Part shown: positions 25,429-34,186 of the stretch, piece after piece
Layout: every line of letters starts with the position of its first letter
Numbering within the stretch: the first letter of the stretch is position 1
NCBI GenBank assembly: GCA_045538535.1
Contig: JAZSRN010000024.1
Location: 1 to 64,000 of the forward strand
DNA length: 64,000 nucleotides
Source: RUG14219 sp045538535
GTDB taxonomy: Bacteria; Cyanobacteriota; Vampirovibrionia; Gastranaerophilales; Gastranaerophilaceae
Reading direction: 5' to 3'
The notes under the pieces: model-generated
Database searches by the model: none
What the model saw: only the letters and a program-made list of their open reading frames with translations
What the model was told of the DNA's origin: nothing
Program-made: the position numbers and the translations under genes

Positions 25429-26399
25429 TGTTCACATTAAAAGAAAAACTTTATCAAATGTTCATCCTCGGAACGGACGGAGGATGTTATATAAAAGCCT
25501 TACAGAACAACCTTGGCGGAATAATTTTCTTTTCACAAGACATACAAACTGAAAATCAATTCAAACAACTTGTCTCAGAGTGTAACAACTGCGCAAAAAC
25601 CAAACCTTTTCTTTCTATCGACCAAGAAGGTGGCCGAGTTGAACGCACAGAAAACATTCACTCCGGCAAGAAATATCTTTCTGCAAAATTTGCATACGAA
25701 AAAGGTACAGAATTTTTAATAAACCAAACCGAAAGTATTGCAAACGAAATAAAAAATTATGGCCTTAATCTTAATTTTGCACCATGCGTTGATGTTAACA
25801 CAAACCCGAACAATCCCATTATTGGCGAACGAGCTTTTGCAAACAACACTCAAGATGTTATATTAGGCGGAAAAATCGTTGCTGAAACCTACCGAAAAAA
25901 CGGCATTATTCCTTGTGCAAAACACTTCCCGGGGCATGGCGATGCTAATACTGATAGTCATTTAACTTTGCCAGAAATAACATTATCTCAAACTGATATT
26001 GAACAAAACCACATAAAACCATTTCAAGAACTTATTAAAAACGGAATAGAAATGATAATGATTGCCCATTTAGATGTCCCATTTTTATCCGACGCAAAAG
26101 GTATACCTACATCACTAAGCCAAAAAACCGTTACCTATTTGCGTAAAAACTTGGCATTTGACGGAATATTAATATCCGACGATATGATAATGAAAGGGGT
26201 ATCAAAATTTGGCCCCCTCAAAGCTTGCGAAATGGGTATTCGAGCCGGACTTGATATGTTTATATACAGAAACTCTACCCAAGAAACAATAAACTTGATA
26301 GATAATTTAGTAATTTTGGCCGAAAACGACGACGAGTTACGACAAAATATAGAAAAATCTTTTATTCGAATTCAAAAAGTTAAAAATAAATTTATTTAA
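25428..26399 (+). CDS. nagZ: Beta-N-acetylhexosaminidase, glycoside hydrolase family 3
   Basis: 323 residues, single-domain NagZ length. It removes GlcNAc from anhydromuropeptides during cell-wall recycling. The signature KHFPGHGDANTDSHLTLP holds the catalytic His-Asp dyad, DQEGGRVER binds substrate, and the nucleophile Asp is in ILISDDMIMKGV. No signal peptide, so it is cytoplasmic, as expected for NagZ. Followed by alr after 39 nt. Confidence 0.93.
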   Translation: MFTLKEKLYQMFILGTDGGCYIKALQNNLGGIIFFSQDIQTENQFKQLVSECNNCAKTKPFLSIDQEGGRVERTENIHSGKKYLSAKFAYEKGTEFLINQTESIANEIKNYGLNLNFAPCVDVNTNPNNPIIGERAFANNTQDVILGGKIVAETYRKNGIIPCAKHFPGHGDANTDSHLTLPEITLSQTDIEQNHIKPFQELIKNGIEMIMIAHLDVPFLSDAKGIPTSLSQKTVTYLRKNLAFDGILISDDMIMKGVSKFGPLKACEMGIRAGLDMFIYRNSTQETINLIDNLVILAENDDELRQNIEKSFIRIQKVKNKFI

Positions 26400-26438
26400 A
26401 TTGCCAGTTTACTTTTTTTGCAATAAAATAAGGTTAAG

Positions 26439-27563
26439 ATGAAAAACATACGCCAAACAAATGCAAATATTCATAGGGATTCGTGGGTTGAAATAAATGT
26501 GGAACATATATCGCATAACATGAAAGAATTGCGCAAAAACATTCCACAAAACGAAAAACTCCTTGCGGTTGTAAAAGCCGATGCTTATGGTCACGGCTCA
26601 GTTATGTTGGCTCCGACACTTTTGGCTTCCGGCGCAGACATGCTTGGTGTTGCATCTATTGATGAAGGTGTTGATTTAAGGGCTGCAAAAATAAATTGTA
26701 ACATATTAGTTTTAGGTGCAGTTCCCGTTTGGGCAGTTGAAAGCGCTATCAAATACAATCTTACCATCTCTATATTTTCAAAAGAACATCTACAAGCTTG
26801 CAAACACGCATACGAAAGGACTGGCCAAAAAGTTCGGGCGCACATCAAACTCGATACCGGCATGAATAGAATAGGAATTTCACCGGATGAGGCGTCAGAA
26901 TTTATCAAACAAGTACAAAACTGTGATTACATAAGCTTAGAAGGAATATTTACCCATTTAGCGTTAGCGGAAGACCGCAAAGAAACTTTTAAACAAATTG
27001 AAAAATGGAACAATGTAATTTCACAAATCAATACCAATGGTTTGCTACTACACATTTTAAACACAGCAGGAACAATGTGTTACAACGTAGAAACTGCAAA
27101 CATGCGCAGAGCCGGAATTGCAATTTATGGATTATATCCTGATTTGCCTCCAAACGGAGAAATTAACAAACCAAACCTAAAACCGGTAATCTCACTAAAA
27201 GGCCGAGTAGTAAATATTCACGAAGCAAAAGACGGTGAAGGTATTAGCTATGCACACACTTACAAAGCCAAAGGGAATCGAAAAATTGCAACCGTTCCCC
27301 TTGGTTACGCCGACGGAATTCCAAGAGGTCTATCTAACAAAATTTACGGAACAATTAATGGGCAAAAAGTACCTCAAGTCGGTAATATCACAATGGATCA
27401 AATGATGTTTGATATAACTGATGTAAATGTAAATTTAGGAGATGTTATATCACTTCTTGACGAAAACAATTCTATAGATGAATGGGCAAAAATTCTCGGC
27501 ACAATCAATTACGAACTTACTTGTCGTTTAAAATTGCGCTTGCCTAGAGTTTATACAAGATAA
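26439..27563 (+). CDS. alr: Alanine racemase
   Basis: 374 residues. PLP enzyme making D-Ala for peptidoglycan. The PLP lysine is in AVVKADAYGHG near residue 47; HIKLDTGMNRIGI and the catalytic Tyr in GISYAHTYKA near residue 270 are present, as is VPLGYADGIPR. AAGGTTAAG precedes the ATG. Sits between nagZ and the dihydrolipoamide dehydrogenase; ddl for the next step is at 61376. Confidence 0.95.
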   Translation: MKNIRQTNANIHRDSWVEINVEHISHNMKELRKNIPQNEKLLAVVKADAYGHGSVMLAPTLLASGADMLGVASIDEGVDLRAAKINCNILVLGAVPVWAVESAIKYNLTISIFSKEHLQACKHAYERTGQKVRAHIKLDTGMNRIGISPDEASEFIKQVQNCDYISLEGIFTHLALAEDRKETFKQIEKWNNVISQINTNGLLLHILNTAGTMCYNVETANMRRAGIAIYGLYPDLPPNGEINKPNLKPVISLKGRVVNIHEAKDGEGISYAHTYKAKGNRKIATVPLGYADGIPRGLSNKIYGTINGQKVPQVGNITMDQMMFDITDVNVNLGDVISLLDENNSIDEWAKILGTINYELTCRLKLRLPRVYTR

Positions 27564-27576
27564 AAATGGAGAAACA

Positions 27577-28812
27577 ATGCAAGAATTTAATTTAGGAATA
27601 ATAGGAGGCGGCCCTGCGGGCTATACTGCGGCATTACATGCAAAAGACCAAGGACTTTCCGTCGTAATGTTCGAAAAAGATGCAGTTGGAGGAACTTGTT
27701 TAAACAAAGGTTGCATACCGACAAAGGCAATTATGCACATATCTGAATTGTATAATGAACTAAAAACTTGCGAACCCCTAGGAATTACAGCTGAGAACAT
27801 ATCTTTAGATTACGAAAAAGTCGTCACCCAAAAAAACAATATTGTAGCAAAATTAAAAAAATCACTTGAGCTTACTCTAAAAAATAGCGGAGTCGTTACA
27901 GTTCTTGGAGAAGCCGTTTTAGGTAAAGAAAACATAATTACTTGCAATAACGAAACATACAAATGCAACAAAGTTATCGTCGCAACAGGTGCAAAACCAA
28001 GAGAGATTAAGGGGTTGGAATTTGATCACAAATTCATTTTATCATCTGATGATATTTTAAATCTTACTCAACTTCCTAAGAACATAACCATTGTTGGTTC
28101 CGGAGCAATCGGCATAGAATGGGCAAGAATTTTTTCAAATTTTGACGTGGAAGTTACAATAATCGAAATGGCCGACCACCTTGTACCGTTGGCAGATATC
28201 GAAGTTTCAAAACGTGTTGAAAGGATTTTTAAAGCAAAGAAAATTAAAACTCATTTGAACACTTATATCGAAAAAATAAACAACCATCAAATAACCCTCA
28301 AAAACGGTGAAACATTTGATACAGATTGCATATTGGTTGCAGTTGGCAGAGAAATCGTAAATCCTTGCAAAAACGCCGACTGTACTTTCCTTGGTGATGC
28401 TTATGGTTCAATCCAACTTGCGCATTTCGCAAGCAAACAAGCAATTGCCGAAATTAAAGGTATAAAATTCAATCCTGATTTAACCCCTTCCGTAATCTAC
28501 GGGACGCCTGAAATAGCTTGGATTGGCAAACGCGAACAAGACTTGCCAGAAGGAACATACCAAAAAGCAACCCTATTGATTTCAGCACTGGGAAAAGCCC
28601 ACTGCGACAATTGTACAGAAGGCTTTATCAAAATATTATCTCAAAACGACCGCATAATCGGAGCTCATATTGTATCAAAAGAAGCATCCGCTCTAATACA
28701 ACAAGTTCTTATCGCAATGCAAAACAACATATCTCCGGACAAGTTAAAAGAAGTATGTTTCGCACATCCAACATACTCGGAAGGTCTATTTGAATGCCTA
28801 TTTAGGCTCTAG
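27577..28812 (+). CDS. lpdA: Dihydrolipoamide dehydrogenase-like flavoprotein, short form
   Basis: 411 residues against about 460 for typical Lpd. It has GIIGGGPAGYTAA for FAD, the redox disulfide GGTCLNKGCIPTK (C41/C46 region), NAD-binding IVGSGAIGIEWARIF and the C-terminal His-Glu pair in HPTYSE. The shortfall is largely between AVGRE and FLGDAYG, where only about 14 residues replace the usual ~40, just before the second FAD contact. It uses lipoyl domains of 2-oxoacid dehydrogenases or the glycine cleavage system; lipA is close by. Tail overlaps the next minus-strand gene by 4 nt. Confidence 0.85.
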   Translation: MQEFNLGIIGGGPAGYTAALHAKDQGLSVVMFEKDAVGGTCLNKGCIPTKAIMHISELYNELKTCEPLGITAENISLDYEKVVTQKNNIVAKLKKSLELTLKNSGVVTVLGEAVLGKENIITCNNETYKCNKVIVATGAKPREIKGLEFDHKFILSSDDILNLTQLPKNITIVGSGAIGIEWARIFSNFDVEVTIIEMADHLVPLADIEVSKRVERIFKAKKIKTHLNTYIEKINNHQITLKNGETFDTDCILVAVGREIVNPCKNADCTFLGDAYGSIQLAHFASKQAIAEIKGIKFNPDLTPSVIYGTPEIAWIGKREQDLPEGTYQKATLLISALGKAHCDNCTEGFIKILSQNDRIIGAHIVSKEASALIQQVLIAMQNNISPDKLKEVCFAHPTYSEGLFECLFRL

Positions 28813-29087
28813 TGACCGTTGGAACCTTTAAACTTGGTAAAAGCACCAAAATGATAGTACGAATCAGGATCCGGCGCAAACCAACGTCTTTTTCTTTTTA
28901 CTTTTGTTTTGGTTTCTGATGATGCTTCAACAATATTTCCATCCGCATCAATCGTTTCAACCGCATATCCGTTTTTCTTCAAAGCTTCAGTATGTTCACG
29001 TTCAGCTCTATATGTATCACCATCCAAAGCCATTGCAACTGATGTTGCGACTACAAGCAATGATAAAACAAACAAAATCTTTTTCAT
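28809..29087 (-). CDS. Small secreted hypothetical protein (92 aa)
   Basis: Clear Sec signal peptide (MKKILFVLSLLVVATSVAMA, cleavage after AMA-L). The mature part of ~72 residues is charged, with EREHTEALKKNGY, a DADGN segment and a basic KVKRKRRWFAPDPDSYYHFG motif. AAGGAG ribosome site. Exported to the periplasm or outside; function unknown. Confidence 0.7.
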   Translation of the reverse strand: MKKILFVLSLLVVATSVAMALDGDTYRAEREHTEALKKNGYAVETIDADGNIVEASSETKTKVKRKRRWFAPDPDSYYHFGAFTKFKGSNGH

Positions 29088-29209
29088 TTTATTCTCCTTT
29101 TTGTTTTCTTGTTATTATATTTATATTACTTAATAAAAAATTATGCAATATAATCAACAATATTATATAATTTTTTTAACAAATTACTACATATATAAAA
29201 GGAAAAACA

Positions 29210-30049
29210 ATGAAAAGATTGCCTGATTATTTAAAAAGACCGATAATTGATACGGATAAAACCCGTTTTGTTCGAAAAATTTTAAAAACAAAATGTCTTA
29301 ATACAGTATGCGAAAACGCACGCTGCCCGAACAAAAATGAATGTTACACAAAAAACACCGCTACATTTTTGATTATGGGCAACAATTGCACACGAAATTG
29401 CAGATACTGTAACATTACTTGCGAAAGACCTGAACCTCTTGATTTGGAAGAACCTAAACACATTGCACAAGCGGTTGAGGCATTGGGTTTGAAATATGCA
29501 GTTATCACATCCGTCACAAGAGATGATTTGCCGGACGGCGGCGCAGAACATTTTGCCAACTGTATCAAAGAAATCCGCGCTCTGACACCAGAAACAAAAA
29601 TTGAAATATTAACTCCTGATTTTAAAGGAAATAAAAATTCATTAAATACTATCATTAGCGCACATCCAAACGTATTCAACCACAATATCGAAACCGTTAA
29701 ACAAGTATTCAAAACGGCCAGACCACAAGGAGACTATGATATTTCTTTAAATGTTTTAAAATATATAAAGGAAAACAGTGATATTCTAACAAAATCTGGC
29801 TTAATGATAGGCCTTGGAGAAACCTACGAAAATATTGAAGAAACACTTGTTGATTTAAAATCTGTAGGTTGTGACATCCTAACTATCGGACAATATATTC
29901 AACCTTCAAAAAAACATCTTGAAGTCAAAAAATTTTACACAGAAGAAGAATACGAACATTTAAGAAAACTTGCCCAAAAAGTAGGTTTTAAACATTTCCA
30001 AATTGGCCCGCTTGTACGGAGTTCATATCGCGCGGCAGAAATAATTTAG
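29210..30049 (+). CDS. lipA: Lipoyl synthase
   Basis: 279 residues, a radical-SAM enzyme inserting two sulfurs into octanoyl groups. Both cluster motifs are seen: auxiliary CX4CX5C (CENARCPNKNEC region) and radical-SAM CX3CX2C (CTRNCRYC). SVTRDDLPDGGA and the final RSSYRA with the serine ligand are present. AAGGA ribosome site. It follows lpdA by ~400 nt, so the lipoate-dependent functions are grouped. Confidence 0.96.
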   Translation: MKRLPDYLKRPIIDTDKTRFVRKILKTKCLNTVCENARCPNKNECYTKNTATFLIMGNNCTRNCRYCNITCERPEPLDLEEPKHIAQAVEALGLKYAVITSVTRDDLPDGGAEHFANCIKEIRALTPETKIEILTPDFKGNKNSLNTIISAHPNVFNHNIETVKQVFKTARPQGDYDISLNVLKYIKENSDILTKSGLMIGLGETYENIEETLVDLKSVGCDILTIGQYIQPSKKHLEVKKFYTEEEYEHLRKLAQKVGFKHFQIGPLVRSSYRAAEII

Positions 30050-30058
30050 AAAGAGAAA

Positions 30059-30089
30059 AAGGGCCAACATTTTTTTAATGTTGGCCCTT
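30059..30089. terminator. Bidirectional terminator (lipA / LysM gene)
   Basis: A perfect 12-bp stem AAGGGCCAACAT / ATGTTGGCCCTT with a 7-nt loop. T-rich runs follow on the minus strand, AT-rich on the plus. Lies between convergent stops. Confidence 0.85.
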
Positions 30090-30107
30090 AAAATTTATTT
30101 ATTTTTA

Positions 30108-31136
30108 TTATGCTGCGATATTTAATTTGTCGCCTGGATGAATCATTACGTGATAATTATCTTCTTCCCATTTTAGATTGTTTTGTGCGATTAATCTATC
30201 GGTTTCTTTTCTAATTTCAGCATTTGTTGGTTTATAATCTTCTTTGCCTTCTTTTTTGGCTTGGTCAATTAAGTTTTGTTTTGCGATGTTCCATACGCAA
30301 TCACCTTCCTTAACTGTGTATTCGCTATCCGGTGCCGGTACAACCGGTTCTGGTTCCGGAGTTGGAACTGGTGCAACTGTTGGTTCCGGTGCTACTGTTG
30401 GTTCCGGTGTTACTGTTGGTTCCGGTGTTACTTTATCTTTTTTATCGCCACCAGAGCACATTGCGATACCTAATGCTCCGAGTCCAGCTACGATTAGCGC
30501 ACCGACAACTGCCCATCCTTTTTTACCTTTTACGGCATTTCTAATTCCTGCCCAGAAACCTTTGCCCGTTTTCTTAGTTTTCTTAGTTTTCTTAGTTTTC
30601 TTATGGTTATCACCATTGTCTGTTCTTTTGTTATCACCATTGTCTGTTCTTTTGTTATTATCAATGTCTGTTGGTTCTGGAGCTTTTGTTGGCGCGGTCG
30701 GTGTTGTTGGCGTTGTTGGCGCTGTTGGCGTTGTTGGCGCTGGAGCTTTTGTTGGTTCTGCTGGTGCTGGAGGATTGCCGCCGCCATTATCTTTCAACAT
30801 ATCCGAATATACCTTTCCATCTCTGTGTGGGAAAATTGAGTTGTTGCCAACTTTCGTGATATCGCCCAAAGGAGCTTGTTTTCGCAATAAATCAGGTCCT
30901 CTACGAACGATAAATTCTTTTGCCAATTTTTCCGAATTGAACGACTGAATAACTTTGTCACCCATTTTTACTTCAAATTTCCCGGTTTTTTTGTTGAATT
31001 CATGCCAAATAGCTGTTGAATGCCCAGCATTACCCTTTCCCGTTACCGGATTGCCTACTTTGCGTCCGCCATATTCGTAACCAAAAATGTCTTCCCATTG
31101 TCCATAGCCAATGTAACTGTTGATTCCTTGTACCAT
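30108..31136 (-). CDS. LysM-domain single-pass membrane protein with repeat linkers
   Basis: 342 residues. Residues 1-115 are a soluble region (GYGQWEDIFGYEYGG) without a known domain. Then follow a Pro/Thr/Ala linker (~122-156), DNKRTDNG repeats (~160-176), a basic KKT repeat (~179-190), a membrane segment (~208-226, WAVVGALIVAGLGALGIAM), a PEPTV repeat linker (~237-265) and a C-terminal LysM-type domain (EYTVKEGDCVWNIA ... HPGDKLNIA). LysM binds peptidoglycan. With no signal peptide, I infer N-terminus inside and LysM outside. Ribosome site AGGGGAAAG. Confidence 0.8.
   Translation of the reverse strand: MVQGINSYIGYGQWEDIFGYEYGGRKVGNPVTGKGNAGHSTAIWHEFNKKTGKFEVKMGDKVIQSFNSEKLAKEFIVRRGPDLLRKQAPLGDITKVGNNSIFPHRDGKVYSDMLKDNGGGNPPAPAEPTKAPAPTTPTAPTTPTTPTAPTKAPEPTDIDNNKRTDNGDNKRTDNGDNHKKTKKTKKTKKTGKGFWAGIRNAVKGKKGWAVVGALIVAGLGALGIAMCSGGDKKDKVTPEPTVTPEPTVAPEPTVAPVPTPEPEPVVPAPDSEYTVKEGDCVWNIAKQNLIDQAKKEGKEDYKPTNAEIRKETDRLIAQNNLKWEEDNYHVMIHPGDKLNIAA
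30364..30434. repeat. 18-nt coding repeats (PEPTV linker)
   Basis: About four copies of an 18-nt unit GTTGGTTCCGGTG(C/T)TACT within the LysM gene, coding for PEPTVA/PEPTVT. Likely a length-variable linker. Confidence 0.7.
30573..30654. repeat. 9-nt and 24-nt coding repeats in the LysM gene
   Basis: Three 9-nt AGTTTTCTT units (KKT) near 30573-30600, and two exact 24-nt units at 30607-30630 and 30631-30654 (DNKRTDNG), with a partial third. These could slip during replication. Confidence 0.75.
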
Positions 31137-31347
31137 AATTCTTTCCCCTTTTCTCGTGTTATATGTGTTCCCCTGATGTTTTTATAAACAAATTTTGTTT
31201 GATAAAATTGCCTAATCAATTCGAAAAAAATTCAAAAGTGATTTACAAAAAACCGACAAAAGCCTTTTACAGCAAAGTTTTTATGCACTTAACATTTCTT
31301 AATATTAAACTGATATTAAGCTTTCATAAAGATTGTAAAAAATACAC

Positions 31348-31376
31348 TTGCTTTTAGTTTTACTTTGGTATAAAAT
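31348..31376 (+). promoter_or_regulatory. adhE promoter
   Basis: TTGCTT (31348-31353), 17 nt, TAAAAT (31371-31376). The alternative reading is an extended -10, TGGTATAAA (31366-31374). Start of transcription would fall at about 31381-31383. Confidence 0.55.
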
Positions 31377-31380
31377 GTAA

Positions 31381-31398
31381 TTGTGAAATAAATCACAA
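31381..31398. promoter_or_regulatory. Rex-like operator over the adhE start point
   Basis: TTGTGAAATAAATCACAA differs at one position from the Rex consensus TTGTGAANNNNTTCACAA. It sits just past the -10 box, where a bound repressor would block transcription. Rex releases DNA at high NADH, and adhE is a classic Rex target in Gram-positive anaerobes. No rex gene is in the window. Confidence 0.65.
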
Positions 31399-31440
31399 TT
31401 TGCAAATCATAAATTTGTACTTAAAAGGAGAAATAAAGTT

Positions 31441-34104
31441 ATGACAACAAAAAGCAAGAAAAATGTGGAAAGCCTAGAAAAGGCACTTAGCCACGATTCT
31501 ATCGTTGACAGCCCTGAAAAACTTGAATTGTTACTTGAAAGAGTAAAAAAAGCACAAAAAATTTACTCAACTTACACTCAAGAACAAGTTGACGCAATTT
31601 TCAAGGCTGCAGCTACAGCAGCAGACAAGGCTCGTATTCCTTTAGCAAAAATGGCAGCTGAAGAAACCGGTATGGGCGTTGTAGAAGACAAAATCATTAA
31701 AAACCACTTTGCAAGTGAATACATTTACAACAAACACAAAAATGCAAAGACTTGTGGAATTATCAGCGAAGACAAAACAAACGGCATCAAAGTTGTTGCT
31801 GAACCTCTCGGAGTTATTGCAGGTATCATCCCTACAACTAACCCAACTTCAACAGCAATTTTCAAATCTTTGATTGCTCTAAAAACAAGAAACGCTATCG
31901 TATTTTCACCACACCCTAGAGCTAAAAAATCAACTATTGAAGCTGCAAGAGTTGTGTTAGAAGCTGCAGTAAAAGCTGGTGCTCCGGAAGATATTATCGG
32001 ATGGATTGACGTACCTTCACTTGAGCTTACTAATATGGTAATGACACACCCTTCAGTTAACTCAATTTTGGCTACAGGTGGTCCTGGAATGGTTAAAGCA
32101 GCTTATTCATCAGGTAAACCTGCATTAGGTGTTGGCCCTGGTAATACACCGGCTATCATTGACGAAACCGCTGATATCAAAACCGCAGTTTCTTCAATTT
32201 TGATGTCAAAAACTTTCGACAACGGTATGATTTGTGCTTCTGAACAAGCTATCGTTTGTGTAAAAGAAGTTTATGACGAAGTTAAAAAAGAATTAGAATA
32301 CCGTGGTGCATATATCTTAAATGAAAAAGAAGCTGAAAAAGTTTCTAAAATCATTTTAACAGAAGCGGGAACAGTAAACCCTCAAATCGTTGGTCAACCA
32401 GCATACAAAATCGCTGAGCTTGCAGGCGTAACCGTTCCTAAATGGGCAAAAGTTATCGTTGGCGAAGAAAAAGAAGTTGATGTTAAAAATCCGTTCGCAC
32501 ACGAAAAATTGTCTCCGGTATTGGCATTATACAAAGCTAAAGACTTCAATCAAGCAGTAGACATGGCGCACGACCTAGTTATTTTGGGCGGTGCGGGCCA
32601 CACTTCTGTATTGTATACTGATGCCAGAACTCAAGAAAGAATTAACTATTTCTCAACAAAAATTCCTACTTGCAGATTGCTTGTAAACTCTCCATCTTCA
32701 CAAGGTGGTATTGGTGACTTGTACAACTTCAAGTTGGAACCATCTTTAACACTTGGTTGCGGATCTTGGGGCGGTAACGCTGTAAGTGGTAACGTAGGTG
32801 TTGAACACTTATTGAATTACAAAACAGTTGCTGAAAGGAGAGAAAATATGCTTTGGTTCAAAGTTCCGCCAAAAGTTTACTTCAAAAGAGGCGCTATTGA
32901 TTTGGCTCTTCGTGAACTTCAAGGCAAAAAACGTGCATTTATTGTTACTGACAGATTCTTGTTCAACTCAGGCGCTGTTGACAGCATCGTAAAAGTTTTG
33001 GATGAAGTTGGCATTGATCATCAAATCTTCTTTGATGTAAAACCAGACCCAACATTGTCTACAATTCACCAAGCAATGGAAATCATCCGACCTTATGAAC
33101 CGGATGTAATCATCTCTCTTGGTGGCGGTTCTCCAATGGATGCTGCAAAAATCATGTGGTTACTATACGAACAACCGGAAACAGTATTCGAAGATATCGC
33201 AATGAGATTTATGGACATCAGAAAAAGAATTTGTTCTATTCCTGAATTGGGCAAAAAAGCTACTATGGTTGCTATCCCTACAACTTCAGGTACTGGTTCG
33301 GAAGTTATACCGTTTGCAATCATTACAGACGATGAAACTCACGTAAAATACGCTATCGCTGATTACGCATTGACTCCTAATATGGCAATCATTGACCCTA
33401 ACTTCGTTGACGGTATGCCTAAAGGATTGACTGCTGCTTCAGGTTATGATGCATTAGTTCACTCATTGGAAGCTTACGTTTCAGCTTTGGCTACAAACTT
33501 CACAAACTCTAACGCATTGGAAGCTACTAAGTTGATTAAAAAATACTTGGTACGTTCATACAACGAAGGTGCTAACGACCCAATTGCAAGAGAAAAAATG
33601 CACTATGCAGCAACAATAGCCGGTATGGCGTTTGCTAACTCATTCCTAGGTTTGTGCCACTCAATGGCTCACAAATTAGGTGCTATGTTTAACGTTCCGC
33701 ACGGTGTTGCTAACGCATTGTTAATCTGCCAAGTTGTTAAATACAACGCAACAGATTTCCCTAGAAAACAATGTATTTTCCCTCAATACAAATTCCCTAA
33801 CGCTAAGACTAAATACGGTCAAGTTGCTGATGAATTAGATTTGGGCGGAAAAAATGACGATGAAAAAGTTCAATTGTTAATCGACTTCTTAACTCAAATG
33901 AAGAAAGATTTGAACTTGCCAATGTCTATCAAAGACTTCGGTGTTTCAGAAGAAGACTTCATGGCTAAGTTGGACGAAATGGTTGAATTGGCATTTGACG
34001 ACCAATGTACAGGTGCTAACCCTGCGTACCCTCTAATGGAAGACATCAGAGCTATTTACTTAGATGCTTTCAAAGGTGAAGTTCGCGACTATCAAACAAA
34101 ATAG
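31441..34104 (+). CDS. adhE: Bifunctional acetaldehyde-CoA / alcohol dehydrogenase
   Basis: 887 residues, full AdhE length. Residues ~20-440 are the aldehyde dehydrogenase half (catalytic C265 in MICASEQ, GVGPGNTPA). Residues ~455-887 are the iron-dependent alcohol dehydrogenase half (GGGSPMDAAK for NAD; Fe ligands in GYDALVHSLEAY and NSFLGLCHSMAHKLG, PHGVANA). It turns acetyl-CoA to ethanol with two NADH, the main fermentative electron sink. Codon use is visibly less AT-biased (GCT, GGT, AAC), as in highly expressed genes. Strong AAAGGAG ribosome site. Likely NADH-regulated through the Rex-like site. Confidence 0.97.
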   Translation: MTTKSKKNVESLEKALSHDSIVDSPEKLELLLERVKKAQKIYSTYTQEQVDAIFKAAATAADKARIPLAKMAAEETGMGVVEDKIIKNHFASEYIYNKHKNAKTCGIISEDKTNGIKVVAEPLGVIAGIIPTTNPTSTAIFKSLIALKTRNAIVFSPHPRAKKSTIEAARVVLEAAVKAGAPEDIIGWIDVPSLELTNMVMTHPSVNSILATGGPGMVKAAYSSGKPALGVGPGNTPAIIDETADIKTAVSSILMSKTFDNGMICASEQAIVCVKEVYDEVKKELEYRGAYILNEKEAEKVSKIILTEAGTVNPQIVGQPAYKIAELAGVTVPKWAKVIVGEEKEVDVKNPFAHEKLSPVLALYKAKDFNQAVDMAHDLVILGGAGHTSVLYTDARTQERINYFSTKIPTCRLLVNSPSSQGGIGDLYNFKLEPSLTLGCGSWGGNAVSGNVGVEHLLNYKTVAERRENMLWFKVPPKVYFKRGAIDLALRELQGKKRAFIVTDRFLFNSGAVDSIVKVLDEVGIDHQIFFDVKPDPTLSTIHQAMEIIRPYEPDVIISLGGGSPMDAAKIMWLLYEQPETVFEDIAMRFMDIRKRICSIPELGKKATMVAIPTTSGTGSEVIPFAIITDDETHVKYAIADYALTPNMAIIDPNFVDGMPKGLTAASGYDALVHSLEAYVSALATNFTNSNALEATKLIKKYLVRSYNEGANDPIAREKMHYAATIAGMAFANSFLGLCHSMAHKLGAMFNVPHGVANALLICQVVKYNATDFPRKQCIFPQYKFPNAKTKYGQVADELDLGGKNDDEKVQLLIDFLTQMKKDLNLPMSIKDFGVSEEDFMAKLDEMVELAFDDQCTGANPAYPLMEDIRAIYLDAFKGEVRDYQTK

Positions 34105-34123
34105 TTCATCGTAACAAACATAC

Positions 34124-34153
34124 AAAAGCCGGATATGAAAATATCCGGCTTTT
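34124..34153 (+). terminator. adhE terminator
   Basis: 13-bp stem AAAAGCCGGATAT / ATATCCGGCTTTT with a GAAA tetraloop and trailing T. It can also serve the convergent gene at 34187. Confidence 0.9.
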
Positions 34154-34186
34154 TATATTTTAAAATTCAAACGAAAAACTTATATA

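Larger units (their letters stand above)
31137..31440. other. adhE upstream region
   Basis: 304 nt between the divergent LysM gene and adhE. It holds the adhE promoter and Rex-like operator (separate entries). The rest is AT-rich, with a TTAATATTAAACTGATATTAAG near-repeat at 31299-31320. I see no convincing gene; a 64-codon plus-strand frame here has no ribosome site. Confidence 0.5.

Noticed and set aside
30356..30660. Short direct repeats resembling a CRISPR array
   Set aside because: Units are in frame, without unique spacers of constant length, and code for linker repeats.
30244..30948. 234-codon plus-strand frame rich in Gly/Val/Ser
   Set aside because: Complement of the Pro/Thr and PEPTV repeats of the LysM gene; its repeats are a by-product of those.
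31163..31357. 64-codon plus-strand frame upstream of adhE
   Set aside because: No ribosome site, Lys/Phe-rich AT-driven composition, and it ends just before the -10 box.
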